A stretch of DNA of 64,000 bases, taken from positions 7,810,738 through 7,874,737 of the forward strand of contig VZQC01006589.1 in assembly GCA_009823505.1 (NCBI GenBank), given 5' to 3'. This DNA comes from Rhizomys pruinosus (taxonomy: Eukaryota > Chordata > Mammalia > Rodentia > Spalacidae). Below, in pieces: positions 21,646 to 31,430 of this stretch; position 1 is the stretch's first letter, and each line of letters opens with the position of its first letter. The position numbers and the translations under genes were made by a program. Under the pieces are notes generated by a model. That model saw only the letters and a list, made by a program, of their open reading frames with translations. It was not told where the DNA came from and searched no databases.

Positions 21646-21868
21646 TCTGGAGAGATAGCTCAGCAGTTAAATGCACTGGCTGCTCTTACAGAGGACCTGG
21701 GTTCAGTTCTCAGCACCCACATGGTGACTAACAATTGTCTACAACTCCAGTTCCATGGGATCCCATGCTCTCTTCTGGGCTCTGTGAGCATTTCATGGCA
21801 TGGGTGTGTACATGCAGGCAAAACACAGATACAAGTAAAATAAAAATAAATAAATAAATAAATAAATA
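21646..21868 (+). repeat. B2 SINE, older subfamily
   Basis: The head is TCTGGAGAGATAGCTCAGCA then CTGCTCTTACAGAGGACCTG. A single copy of the CAACTCCAGTTCCATGGGAT block follows, with no 17-bp duplication. It ends in an (AAAT)n tail. Confidence 0.9.
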
Positions 21869-22200
21869 TTAAGAACTTAACAGAGCTCAGGTATTACACT
21901 GAAGATATAGGATTGACCAATTTAGTTCTAACCAAATTTATAAAACAGATAAAAATTTAAATTTTTAATAAATATATTAATATGTTAAATTTAAATGTAC
22001 ATCCTTTCATGGTTAATCTCTGACAGAGGTGTACTTTGAACTCAGAGTTCCACTGGGCATCTTCATGTCTGTGAGCCTGTGCCTGGAGCTGAGGATCAGC
22101 CATTGGTCAGGGGTAGCCAAGACAAGGTCACTGCTTGTCCCAGGCTGGGTCGTTGCTCATGTTTCTCCTTTAAAATACCTTTTGTCACTGACTGATTTTT

Positions 22201-22370
22201 TTTTGTTTTTTTTTGTTTTGTTTTGTTTTGTTTTTTTGAGAAAGGGTCTCCCTTTAGTCCCAGCTGGCCTAGACCTTGCTCTGTGGAACAGGCTGGCCTT
22301 GAACTCACAGAGATCCATCTGTCTCTGCCTCCTAAGTGCTGGGATTATAGGCATGTGCCACCATGCCCGG
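22201..22370 (-). repeat. B1 SINE with TSD
   Basis: Reverse-strand B1 flanked by CACTGACTGATTTTT at 22186-22200 and 22371-22385. The tail is a (GTTTT)n run. It inserted at the edge of the B2 to its right. Confidence 0.95.
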
Positions 22371-22387
22371 CACTGACTGATTTTTAT

Positions 22388-22583
22388 GTTTTATGTGTAT
22401 GAGTGTTTTTTTCTGATTGTATATAGGTGCACCACATGCATGCAGTGCCCTCCAGAAGAGGAACTCAGATCCCATGGGACTGCAGTTACAGATGGCTGTT
22501 AACTGCCATGTGTGTGTTGGGATTCAAACAGTGTCCTCTGCACCAGCAGCCAGTGCTCTTAACCCTGAGCTACCTCCACACCT
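22388..22583 (-). repeat. B2-type SINE, older
   Basis: Reverse-strand SINE with TGCATGCAGTGCCCTCCAGA, ACTGCAGTTACAGATGGCTG and the head complement GTGCTCTTAACCCTGAGCTA. The block that is duplicated in young copies is single here. Confidence 0.8.
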
Positions 22584-22737
22584 CCATTGTTCACATGTAC
22601 CCCCTTGCCTCTTCATCGCAGGCTGTGTTGCATTTTTCAATGCCTTGCCACGTTTGGCTCAGAGTTACATCTTGATGATTCTTTGCTTTTTCTCATCAAC
22701 CATCATCTACATAAAGGAGTTTAACAAACATAAACTG

Positions 22738-23094
22738 TATTAGTCACTTTTCTGTTGCTGTGATAAAACACCATGACCAAAGGAACTTATAAAAGGAAGA
22801 GTTTATTTGAGCTTATGATTGACAGTTCCAGGGAATTAGAGTCCATTGTGGTGGGAGGAATGGTGGCTGGATCTGGAGCAGCAAGCCGAGGGTCACATCT
22901 TGCAAAGAGCACAGGAAGCAGAGAAAGAGCGACTGTAGACCACAAGGCTTGTTCAACTCACTAAGCCTGCCCCCAATAATGTACTTCCTCTAGCATGGCC
23001 ACACCTTCTAAGACCTCCCAAAACAGTGCCACCAACTGGAGACAAATGTCTGAATACTTAAAGCCTATGGGGGACACTCATTCAAACCACCACA
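22738..23094 (-). repeat. Solo ORR1/MT-type MaLR LTR with TSD
   Basis: On the minus strand it begins TGTGGTGGTTTGAATGAG. It continues through CCAGTTGGTGGCACTGTTTT, GGAAGTACATTATTGGGGGC and the AATAAACTCTTCCTTTTATA region, and ends GTGACTAATACA. This is the layout of rodent MaLR LTRs, with AATAAA and terminal TG...CA. Flanks carry ATAAAC on both sides (22732-22737 and 23095-23100). That supports a solo LTR left after recombination of a non-autonomous ERV-L relative. Confidence 0.85.
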
Positions 23095-23100
23095 ATAAAC

Positions 23101-23665
23101 CTTGCCCTTTGCATTGGTTGCCATGGCACCTGGTGATTCTGTCCTTCATCTGTATTATATAAAGTATGTAAGGTAGAGATTGTGAACATTATGTAATGGT
23201 CCAATGAAGACACACATACAAATTCTTTTCTACATAATGTCTTACTGGAACAGCCATGCTTTTTCATTTACATAATGAACAGAGCTGCTTCCTTATTACG
23301 TTGAAAACCTGGGGTGTTGTAAGCAACATAGTCTTCAAAGATAAACATATTTACAGAGAAAAAGTCTGTTACCTTCTGCTCTGTATCATGAATATAATGT
23401 CTATAAAAGTTTTGCTTACTGTAAAACACAAGCCTGTGAGTGTCTGACACAGTGTGAAGCTGCTGTGTGAAATGCTCGCCTTACATGGGGATGAGGCATC
23501 CAAAGTAGCCTATGTTTTGATAGTCACATAGTACATTAAGAAAAGCAACATCCCCCAGATTTCATGGCTTCTTTATGGTGAATATTGATCTCTTGAAAAT
23601 TATTTTAAAACATTATAATCAAAGAAAAGAAACTGTTTCACTAAATTCCAACTATGTACCTTTAC
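23101..23665. other. No recognised feature
   Basis: Unassigned AT-rich DNA. Confidence 0.4.
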
Positions 23666-23671
23666 TCACTG

Positions 23672-24130
23672 GGATGATTTGAATTAGGAATGTTCCCCAA
23701 GACCTCCAAGAATTTGAATACTTTGGGTTTTTTTGTTTGTTTGTTTTGTTTTGTTTCGTGAGACAGTGTCTCCCTATAGCCCCAGCTGGACTGGAACTCA
23801 CTCTGTAGACCAGGCTGGCCTTGAAATCATAGAGATCCGCCTGCCTCTGCCTCCAGAGTGCTAGAATTAAAAGCGTGTGCCACCACACCCAGGTGCTGGG
23901 AATCAAACCAGGATCCTCTGCAAGAGCAGTCAGTGCTCTTGACTGCTGGGCCATCTCTCTAGCCCCAGAATTTGAATACTTCATACCCAGTTTGTGGTGC
24001 TTCTGGGGAGGTTTAGGAGGTTCAGCATGGGTGGAGGAAGGACCTTAAGAGAATGTCACCTAGTCCTACCCCCAGTTTCCTTCTCTGCTTCCTGTGGATG
24101 CTTGAAGACATGAATTCTCACGTTTCTGAT
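23672..24130 (+). repeat. MaLR-type LTR interrupted by a composite SINE
   Basis: The left part (GGATGATTTGAATTAGGAAT, GTTCCCCAAG) and right part (GGGGAGGTTTAGGAGGTTCA, CTTCTCTGCTTCCTGTGG) are the standard order of an ORR1/MT LTR. They are separated by the SINE insertion at 23724-23966 with its own duplication. The LTR 3' end is not clear. Confidence 0.65.
23724..23966 (-). repeat. Composite B2::B1 SINE with one TSD
   Basis: On the minus strand the element starts with a B2 tRNA-like head of about 73 nt (23893-23966: GGGGCTAGAGAGATGGCC through GATTCCCAGCACC). It continues without a gap into an essentially complete B1 (about 23757-23892) and ends in a (GTTTT/GTTT)n tail. A single pair of 15-bp duplications AGAATTTGAATACTT (23709-23723 and 23967-23981) brackets the whole. 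It therefore inserted as one molecule, not as two nested SINEs. The known rodent B4 SINE is an ID-type head fused to B1; this head reads as B2. Confidence 0.8.
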
Positions 24131-24272
24131 CTAGGTACTATTGTAAGGTCATGACAGAGAGACCACTCCCTAGATCAGGTGGAGTTTAAAATAGGGTTTA
24201 ATTTAATTACAACACCAGACCAACACTCGGCTCAGGAGGAGTGGGGAACACAGAGGAAATGACCACACAGCT
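24131..24272. other. Flank of the ERV-L provirus
   Basis: Unassigned sequence ending in the left copy of the proviral duplication, CAGCT at 24268-24272. It is continuous with 30853 onward in the pre-insertion chromosome. Confidence 0.5.
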
Positions 24273-24749
24273 TGTATTAGTCAGGGTTCTCTAAAGAAAC
24301 AGAAGTAACAGGACGAATATATATAGCTATATACAATTTATTGATTTGCTCATGTGACAGAGTTCAAGGAGTCCAACAGTAGCTGCACCAAACTGGAAAG
24401 GCCGAGAGAATCCAGGGAACTGCTCAGTCCACAAGGCTGTATGTCTCAATAGTCCCAATCTAGTGCTGAAGGCCCGAATGGATTCCAGGAGATCTGCCGG
24501 TCTCAGAACACGCTGGGATCCAAAAGGTTGATCACAGCAGCAAGACAAACTCACCAGATGAGAGAGGCAAGCCACAGGAGAAAAGGGGACCAGCTCCTTC
24601 TGCAGTGGCCTTCTATACTGCCTGCTGGCAGAAGGTAATGCCTACATTTGGGGTGGGCCATCCGGGTTGAGGCGGTCCAATCAGAAGACCCTTTTTCTCT
24701 TATTTGTTCCTTAGTCCAGTCAAGTTGACACCCAGGATTAACCATCACA
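24273..24749 (-). repeat. ERV-L 3' LTR
   Basis: 477 bp with TG...CA termini. AATAAA lies on the minus strand at 24337-24342. The TATA-like box is changed to TATAGAA, whereas the 5' LTR keeps TATAAAA. It differs from the 5' LTR also by a TA dinucleotide in the TA-rich stretch. Confidence 0.95.
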
Positions 24750-24762
24750 AGTCCACCCCTTG
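24750..24762 (-). promoter_or_regulatory. Polypurine tract
   Basis: The minus strand reads AAGGGGTGGACT immediately before the 3' LTR, the position of the plus-strand primer. It is interrupted by one T and one C. Confidence 0.65.
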
Positions 24763-25007
24763 TCAACTTGACACCCAATAAATAACCTCTGCTTAAATGT
24801 CAATTGCAAACGATGGCAGGGTCATAATTCCACCTAACATGTTATAAGTATCTCATGTGCAATAGCAAAGCATTATATCTTAGAGTAGGTGGTAATGTCC
24901 TTGAGAAGAACTTAGTCCTTCAGTATCTAATAACCTAAATATGACAACACTTAACACATATCTCAGTTGCACATTCAAAAGGGAACAACACAAGTATCCA
25001 CTTAATA

Positions 25008-25048
<41 letters not shown>

Positions 25049-25088
25049 AAGCACATTCTTAACCAAATAGGACGAAGGTTAATATCTA
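24763..25088 (-). other. ERV-L 3' untranslated region with (TA)n
   Basis: About 325 bp between the end of pol and the polypurine tract, with no env-like frame. A (TA)n microsatellite lies at 25013-25047. Confidence 0.7.
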
Positions 25089-28000
25089 TTATAATCCACG
25101 TTTCTGCAACTGGTCCCGTGGCTTCAGCTGATATTTATGACTACCTTCTTCTACTACCCATTCTGTATTTCCTCCGCCATCAGCAAGCACCTCTGCAGGT
25201 CTTGGCTCTTTCCCTGGAGGAGTGACCCATACCTTCATCCCTGAAGGGTCTGGGCCATTTATTGTCCTGTCTGGTTTGGGTTGTTGGAGTTTCCCATTGA
25301 CCTTAATCATAGGACATGGTAGCACCAGAAGGCGCCCTACAGCATCTCCTGCCTTCCAGACATAATCTTCCTTGCCCCCATTGTGGAGAAAAAGTCCAAT
25401 TTCCCCATGGTAGTCTGGATCAATCACTCCTCCTACTACTGTTATTCCTTCCTTAGCCTGTTGGCTTAAAGGCAGTAGAAGCCCGAAGTGGCCAGGGGGA
25501 AGTCTTAGCTTCCAGTTCAATAGAACGTTTGCTGTATCTCCTGGCAAAAGCACTCCCCCCATTGGAGCCAAAACGTCTAGACCAGCAGAACGCAAGGTCG
25601 TGGGTACAGGAAGCAAAAATTTTCCTACTGGGTCACTAGGGGTGATAGTGAGTGGAATCATTCCCACTTCCACCCCTTGGTTCCTGGACCCATGAATTCT
25701 GGCTATAGGAGAAACAGTACCATATAGTGGACGCTGATTCAAAGCATATACTGCTTGCTGGAGAACCTTGCCCCAGCCCTCCAGGGTATTGCTACCTAAT
25801 TGGCGCTGTAACTGTGTCTTCAAGAGGCCATTCCATCGTTCTATCAAGCCAGCTGCTTCTGGGTGGTGGGGAACATGGTAAGACCAGTGGATACCATGAC
25901 CATGGGCCCACAGTCGCACTTCTTTGGCTGTGAAGTGAGTTCCTTGGTCAGAAGCAATGCTGTGAGGAATACCATGACGGTGGATAAGGCATTCCGTAAG
26001 TCCCTGGATGGTAGTTTTGGCAGAAGCATTACGTGCAGGAAAGGCAAATCCATAACCAGAATAAGTATCTATTCCTGTAAGAACAAAACGCTGTCCCCTC
26101 CATGATGGAAGTGGTCCAATGTAGTCAACCTGCCACCAGGTTGCTGGCTGGTCACCCCGGGGAATAGCACCATATCGGGGGCTCAATGTTGGTCTCTGCT
26201 GTTGGCAAATCTGGCACTCGGCAGCAGCTGTAGCCAGATCAGCCTTAGTGAGTGGGAGTCCATGCTGTTGAGCCCATGCATAACCTCCATCTCTGCCACC
26301 ATGACCACTTTGTTCATGGGCCCATTGAGCAACAACAGGGATAGCTGGAGAAAGAGGCTGACAATCCACAGAACGAGTCATCCGATCTACTTGATTATTA
26401 AACTCATCCTCTGCTGAGATCACCTTTTGATGAGCATTTACATGAGACACAAGTATCTTCACATCCTTTGACCATTCAGAGAGCTCTATCCACATACTTC
26501 TTCCCCAAATGTCTTTCTCACCAATTTTCCAGTCATGCTCCTTCCAAGTCCCTGACCATCCAGCCAAACCATTGGCTACAGCCCATGAATCAGTATATAA
26601 TCGAACCTCTGGCCATTTCTCCTTCCAGGCAAAATGCACAACCATGTGCACTGCCCGAAGTTCTGCCCACTGTGAAGACTTTCCTTCACCAGTGTCCTTT
26701 AGGGTTGTTTCAGAAATTGGCTGTAATGCTGCAGCTGTCCACCTCTGGGTGGTGCCTGCATAGCGTGCAGAACCATCAGTAAACCAGGCCCTAGTCTTCT
26801 CTTCCTCAGTCAACTGATCATAGGGCAAACCCCATGAAGCCATAGGTGCATGCTTAAGCCCAGGAGACATTGTAACAGGAGTGGGAACCATAGGCATTTG
26901 GGCAACTTCTTCATGTAGCTTGCTTGTGCCCTCAGGGCCTGCCCGGGCCCTGTCCCGTATGTACCACTTCCATTTGACAATGGACTGTTGCTGTGCACGT
27001 CCTACTTTATGGTCTGGTGGGTCAGATAACACCCAGCTCATGATGGGCAGCTCAGGTCGCATGGTGACTTGGTGGCCCATTGTCAAACGTTCAGTTTCCA
27101 CTAAGGCCCAATAGCAGGCTAAGAGCTGTCTCTCAAAAGGAGAATAGTTGTTTGCAGATGAAGGTAGAGCCTTGCTCCAAAATCCCAAGGGCCTCCGCTG
27201 TGATTCCCCTATGGGAGCCTGCCACAGACTCCAGACAGCATCTCTATCTGCCACTGATACCTCAAGCACCATTGGGTCTGCTGGATCATATGGCCCTAGG
27301 GGCAGAGCAGCCTGCACCGCAGCCTGGACCTGTTGAAGAGCCTTTTCCTGTTCCAAGCCCCACTCAAAGTTTGCTGCCTTACGAGTCACCTGATATATGG
27401 GTCGTAGTAACACACCCAGATGAGGAATGTGCTGCCTCCAGAATCCAAAAAGACCCACCAGACGTTGTGCTTCTTTCTTGGTGGAGGGAGGGGCCAGGTG
27501 CAACAACTTATTCTTTACCTTAGAAGGAATGTCTCTGCATGCTCCACACCACTGAACTCCTAGAAACTTCACCGAGGTAGATGGCCCTTGAATTTTAGTT
27601 GGATTTATTTCCCATCCTCTCATGCGCATATGCTTTACCAACAAGTCTAGGCTAGCTGCTACCTCCTGTTCACTGGGTCCAATCAACATAACATCATCAA
27701 TATAGTGGACCAGTGTGATATTTTGTGGAAGAGTCAGGCGATCAAGATCCCTTCTAACTAAGTTATGGCACAACGCTGGAGAGTTAACATACCCCTGAGG
27801 TAAGACAGTAAAGGTATACTGTTGGCCTTGCCAGCTGAAAGCAAATTGCTTCTGGTGGTCCTTATGAACCGGTATTGAGAAGAAAGCATTGGCCAGATCA
27901 ATAGCTGCATACCAGGTACCAGGAGACATATTAATCTGCTCAAGTAAGGACACCACATCTGGTACAGCGGCTGCAATTGGTGTCACTACTTGGTTGAGTT

Positions 28001-28361
28001 TTCGATAGTCAACTGTCATTCTCCATGATCCATCTGTCTTTTGCACAGGCCAAATTGGAGAGTTAAATGGAGATGTGGTAGGAATCACCACCCCTGCATC
28101 TTTCAAATCCTTGATGGTGGGACTTATCTCTGCAATCCCTCCAGGGATACAATACTGTTTTTGGTTCACTATTTTCCCTGTTAGAGGCAACACCAATGAT
28201 TTCCATTTGGCCTTTCCAACCATAATAGCCCTCACTCCGCAGGTCAGGGAACCAATGTGGGGATTCTGCCAATTTCTAATTATATCTATCCCAATTATAC
28301 ATTCTGGGACTGGGAAAATAACCACAGGATGCGTTCTAGGACCCACTGGGCCCACCGTGAG
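25089..28361 (-). CDS. pol: ERV-L pol: RT, RNase H, integrase, dUTPase (uninterrupted frame)
   Basis: The frame is open from just after an in-frame TGA (28362-28364) to the stop at 25089, about 1,090 codons. No real start is implied, since Pol would be made as a fusion with Gag-Pro. Counting from the GTG at 28355, reverse transcriptase spans about 85-275 with [10 protein letters not shown] (D153), LPQG and YIDD (218-221). RNase H spans about 520-660 with D527, E565, D589 and D657. Integrase spans about 675-900: zinc ligands H680, H685, C714, C717 and the D744, D803, E839 triad, with 35 residues between the last two. The dUTPase domain at about 920-1015 has AGLD and [10 protein letters not shown]. 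Its glycine-rich last motif is not visible. Every catalytic residue I can place in RT, RNase H and integrase is present. Expression is not shown. Confidence 0.95.
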   Translation of the reverse strand, partial: LTVGPVGPRTHPVVIFPVPECIIGIDIIRNWQNPHIGSLTCGVRAIMVGKAKWKSLVLPLTGKIVNQKQYCIPGGIAEISPTIKDLKDAGVVIPTTSPFNSPIWPVQKTDGSWRMTVDYRKLNQVVTPIAAAVPDVVSLLEQINMSPGTWYAAIDLANAFFSIPVHKDHQKQFAFSWQGQQYTFTVLPQGYVNSPALCHNLVRRDLDRLTLPQNITLVHYIDDVMLIGPSEQEVAASLDLLVKHMRMRGWEINPTKIQGPSTSVKFLGVQWCGACRDIPSKVKNKLLHLAPPSTKKEAQRLVGLFGFWRQHIPHLGVLLRPIYQVTRKAANFEWGLEQEKALQQVQAAVQAALPLGPYDPADPMVLEVSVADRDAVWSLWQAPIGESQRRPLGFWSKALPSSANNYSPFERQLLACYWALVETERLTMGHQVTMRPELPIMSWVLSDPPDHKVGRAQQQSIVKWKWYIRDRARAGPEGTSKLHEEVAQMPMVPTPVTMSPGLKHAPMASWGLPYDQLTEEEKTRAWFTDGSARYAGTTQRWTAAALQPISETTLKDTGEGKSSQWAELRAVHMVVHFAWKEKWPEVRLYTDSWAVANGLAGWSGTWKEHDWKIGEKDIWGRSMWIELSEWSKDVKILVSHVNAHQKVISAEDEFNNQVDRMTRSVDCQPLSPAIPVVAQWAHEQSGHGGRDGGYAWAQQHGLPLTKADLATAAAECQICQQQRPTLSPRYGAIPRGDQPATWWQVDYIGPLPSWRGQRFVLTGIDTYSGYGFAFPARNASAKTTIQGLTECLIHRHGIPHSIASDQGTHFTAKEVRLWAHGHGIHWSYHVPHHPEAAGLIERWNGLLKTQLQRQLGSNTLEGWGKVLQQAVYALNQRPLYGTVSPIARIHGSRNQGVEVGMIPLTITPSDPVGKFLLPVPTTLRSAGLDVLAPMGGVLLPGDTANVLLNWKLRLPPGHFGLLLPLSQQAKEGITVVGGVIDPDYHGEIGLFLHNGGKEDYVWKAGDAVGRLLVLPCPMIKVNGKLQQPKPDRTINGPDPSGMKVWVTPPGKEPRPAEVLADGGGNTEWVVEEGSHKYQLKPRDQLQKRGL

Positions 28362-28364
28362 TCA

Positions 28365-28637
28365 GACTTCAGCCAAAACTCCATTTATCACCTGACCTCC
28401 ATAGGCCCCTACTTTAACCGGAGGGCCACAATGCTTTTTAGGGACTCCTGGGATCAGTGTCAACTCAGAACCAGTATCCAATAGGCCTCAAAAAGTCTGA
28501 TTATTTCCTTTTCCCCAGCATACAGTTACCCTAGTTAAAGGCCTCAGGTCCCTCTGGGGAAGGACAGGAGGAAGGCAAACAGCATAACACTTTGATATTG
28601 TGACAAGGTCCTTCCTCATTGGAACCCAGCCACCCCT
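28365..28637 (-). pseudogene. pro: ERV-L pro (aspartic protease), two nonsense codons
   Basis: In the pol frame, the protease active-site motif LLDTGSE is encoded at 28464-28484 (DTGSE at 28464-28478). TGA codons flank it: 28488-28490 just upstream and 28362-28364 downstream. Both could be former CGA arginine codons lost through CpG decay, which is an inference from the TGA spelling. The enzyme would process Gag-Pol; here the frame is broken, so no full Gag-Pro-Pol is expected from this locus. Confidence 0.85.
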
Positions 28638-30324
28638 TCATTCAAGGGGTTCTGGGTCTGTAAACTGTCTCAAGTCTGGAAACTGGTTAACTGGGTGGGA
28701 TTCGCTACTCCTAAAATCAAATGTTGACTTCCTGTCATTTGTTCTAGAGCTTTTCTGCTTATACAGATCAAATAAAAACTTAGTAGGCTTCTTATGTATT
28801 TGGTTCCTGGGAATGCCATGATTAATTAGCCAATTCCAAAGATCATTTCGGGTCATGCCATTATAGGTATTGTTTTGCCTTTCCAACCATTATGATAATT
28901 ACGGTAACTACGCTCATCTGGCCTTCTGCGATTCAGTGCTGCCACCTGATGCCTACCCTGAGGTCCTGTTAAACCTATTACGTGTACATTTAATTTATGC
29001 AAGCGAGCAACAACTTCTCTAACTGTAAGATCCAGCATAAGAAATAGAGCAAAAACAAAGCTCTTCAAATGTTCTGGTGTCTCTCTCAATAATTTCCATC
29101 TTATAAATTCAGTGAATGGCATGTCCTCTGGGTCCTCATATTGTGGAGAATGTGGTTTTACACTTCGAATCCACTCAAGCATGCCCATCTGCCTGACCCT
29201 CACAATCCCTTCATCAATACTAAGCCAAGGAATATCAGGCATCTCTAACTCGCTGTTAGTAGGCCATGTTTTAATAAATACATCAGCCAACCATTCAAAT
29301 AAACTTTTAACACCTTTTTTAACTGCTCGAGCTTCCATGTTAAACCTAGAATCTCTACTCAGTGGGCTCATATCGATAAACTCAGTATGATCCAATTTTA
29401 TATTCCTTCCACCATTATCCCACACCCTTAAAATCCATTTCCACACATATTCCTTAGGCTTCTGCCAGAATGAACCAGCAAACTCATTAATTTCTTTAGT
29501 GGCATAGCGCACCTCCTTGTGGACCACACTTTCTATCTCACCTTGAGGGGCTTGCTTAGACTTCAATCTGGTTTTAGGTCTAGAGGCAAAAATTGTTGGG
29601 CCCTAAGGAACATTAGCTCCCACTGGGAGGGGGGGATTAGTTTCCTCAGGCAAGGGTGGGGAGGAGGGATCTGCAGGGTGTGGATTCTCTGCTGAGGGTG
29701 GGGAGATTAATTCCTCAGATAAAGAAAATCCCTCAGAATCCAAGGGTTCAAAATCCTCATCATCATGGTTCTCCCACACATCTCCATCCCAAGTTTCAGG
29801 GTTCCACCCTTTCCCCACCAGTGCTCTCACTTTAACTGATGACGCTTTCGTGGCTGGAAATTAAATTTGCATTGTAAATCAGCCAAATGTATAATAAGAG
29901 CTCTAGCTTGATTTTCTGCTGCTTTAGCTCTTTGGCTGCTGGAGAGAAGATTCTCTTCCAGAGCACACTTGGAAACCTTTAAACTGTTGTTTTGAATCCG
30001 GAGCTGGTCACTTTTATCACCGAGCTCCTTATTTTCCTCTATCACTTTATCCAGACATGCTAGGAGCAACAAGGCAACATCATTATTTTCCTTATTTTTC
30101 CGCAATTTCTTGAACGTTTTATATATAGAGTCACTAAATTCCTTGCTTCTCACAAGAGGTGAGTTAGGTGAGTCAAATGGATCTATCTTCATAATTAGAT
30201 CAAATAGTCTGCACCAAGGATTATCATTCCTCTTCATGCCACCAGGAGAGCCTTCAGTAACTCTAGGCTTCATTGGGTTGGAGAGCTGGCTCCAGAAGCT
30301 ACCAAGCCCACTAAAGAAATTCAT
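28638..30324 (-). pseudogene. gag: ERV-L gag, frameshifted; relative of the Fv1 source
   Basis: Three pieces in three frames make up Gag. The N-terminal part (29827-30324) starts at an ATG 39 nt inside the primer site. It has a Leu/Lys/Glu-rich helical region (ENKELGDKSDQLRIQ) expected to form a coiled coil. The middle part (28853-29830), in another frame, has an acidic, proline-rich linker, a TAG at 29603-29605, then a capsid-like region with WLADVFIKTW and REVVARLHKLN. The C-terminal part (28638-28886) is in the pro-pol frame and ends in TGA. No zinc knuckle is seen, as in ERV-L generally. Mouse Fv1, a retroviral restriction gene, derives from an ERV-L gag, and the N-terminal layout looks alike. 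Frameshifts lie near 29827-29830 and 28853-28886. Confidence 0.88.
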
Positions 30325-30348
30325 CCTTTCAATTCTGTTTCTCTAGAA

Positions 30349-30363
30349 CCACTTCTGGTACCA
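30349..30363 (-). promoter_or_regulatory. Primer binding site, tRNA-Leu type
   Basis: The minus strand reads TGGTACCAGAAGTGG five nucleotides inside the 5' LTR. That is complementary to the 3' end of a leucine tRNA including CCA, the primer class that gives ERV-L its name. Confidence 0.88.
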
Positions 30364-30368
30364 AAATC

Positions 30369-30847
30369 TGTATTAGTCAGGGTTCTCTAAAGAAACAGAA
30401 GTAACAGGACGAATATATATATAGCTATATACATTTTATTGATTTGCTCATGTGACAGAGTTCAAGGAGTCCAGCAGTAGCTGCACCAAACTGGAAAGGC
30501 TGACAGAATCCAAGGAACTGCTCAGTCCACAAGGCTGGATGTCTCAGTAGTCCCAATCTAGTGCTGAAGGCCCGAATGGATTCGAGGAGATCTGCTGGTC
30601 TCAGTACATGCTGGGATCCAAAAGGTTGATCACAGCAGCAAGACAAACTCACCAGATGAGAGAGGCAACCCGCAGGAGAAAAAGGGTCCAGCTCCTTCTG
30701 CAGTGGCCTTTTATACTGCCTGTCGGCAGAAGGTAACGCCCACATTTGGGGTGGGCCATCCGGGTTGAGGCAGTCCAATCAGAAGACCCTTTTTCTCTTA
30801 TTTGTTCCTTAGTCCAATCAAGTTGACACCCAGGATTAACCATCACA
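30369..30847 (-). repeat. ERV-L 5' LTR with TATA box and poly(A) signal
   Basis: 479 bp, TG...CA. The minus strand carries TATAAAA at 30709-30715 and AATAAA at 30435-30440, giving a plausible promoter and transcript end in the correct order. The right flank carries CAGCT (30848-30852). The LTR start TGTGATGGTTAATCC resembles MLT2/MT2-type LTRs. Confidence 0.94.
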
Positions 30848-30852
30848 CAGCT

Positions 30853-31134
30853 CCTTATAAGGACCTTGGCCAATCAAGTTGCAGTCCTTTGTCTAAAACC
30901 ACTAATCAAGTGGAGATGCATGAAGTAAGCAAGCCAATTGCAGTATCTGGTAGAGATGGGGAGAAACTCCAGAAGCCTGAATCTCAGCTCTGACTATTTG
31001 AATTTTGGGCTCCCTAGACTAAGAACCAAGTCTTATATGGAAACAAAGTTAATTGTGCATTCTTGAGTCTTAGATATAGCATCCGTTCTTTGTATGCCTG
31101 AAACAGGCATAAGTGGGTTAATACTCCTGAGAAA
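30853..31134. other. No recognised feature
   Basis: Unassigned sequence between the proviral flank and a B2 SINE. Confidence 0.4.
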
Positions 31135-31144
31135 AGAATTTTTC

Positions 31145-31352
31145 AGGCTGGAGAGATGTCCTAGAGGTTAAGCACTCTGACTTCTCTTGCAGAGGACCCG
31201 GGTTAGATCCCCAGCACCCACATGGCAGCTGAGAACCGTCTGTTACTCCAATTCGAGGAGAACTCCAGTTCCAGGGGAATCTGACACAGTCTTCTGACCT
31301 CTGAGGCATTGCACGACACACAGGTGCACAAACCTACATGCAGACAGTACAT

Positions 31353-31393
<41 letters not shown>

Positions 31394-31430
31394 AAATAAA
31401 TGGCACAAACTTTCTAAAAAAAAAAAAAGA
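31145..31430 (+). repeat. B2 SINE, young subfamily, long (AAAT)n tail
   Basis: The head is AGGCTGGAGAGATGTCCTAG, followed by the 17-bp duplication (CTCCAATTCGAGGAGAA then CTCCAGTTCCAGGGGAA) and the GCATTGCACGACACACAGG tail. An (AAAT)n run at 31353-31400 and an A run precede AGAGAATTTTCC. That resembles AGAATTTTTC before the element, giving a probable short duplication. Confidence 0.9.

Larger units (their letters stand above)
24273..30847 (-). mobile_element. Full-length ERV-L (class III) provirus
   Basis: A 6.6-kb minus-strand provirus. LTRs of 477 and 479 bp begin TGTGATGGTTAATCC and end CCCTGACTAATACA. Flanking 5-bp duplications are CAGCT at 24268-24272 and 30848-30852, the size used by ERV-L. 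Order on the minus strand: 5' LTR, tRNA-Leu-type primer site, gag, pro, pol with a C-terminal dUTPase, polypurine tract, 3' LTR. There is no env. The integrase-dUTPase order and absence of env are hallmarks of ERV-L. Gag and pro are broken while pol is open. My hand count of about 22 substitutions between the LTRs (near 4-5%) suggests insertion some millions of years ago. Confidence 0.96.

Noticed and set aside
24763..25088. env gene downstream of ERV-L pol
   Set aside because: Only about 325 bp is available, with a TA microsatellite and no signal peptide or membrane segment; ERV-L elements lack env.
26468..27523. Plus-strand frames of up to 147 codons across the ERV-L pol region
   Set aside because: Antisense to the clear pol frame, with no domain of their own.
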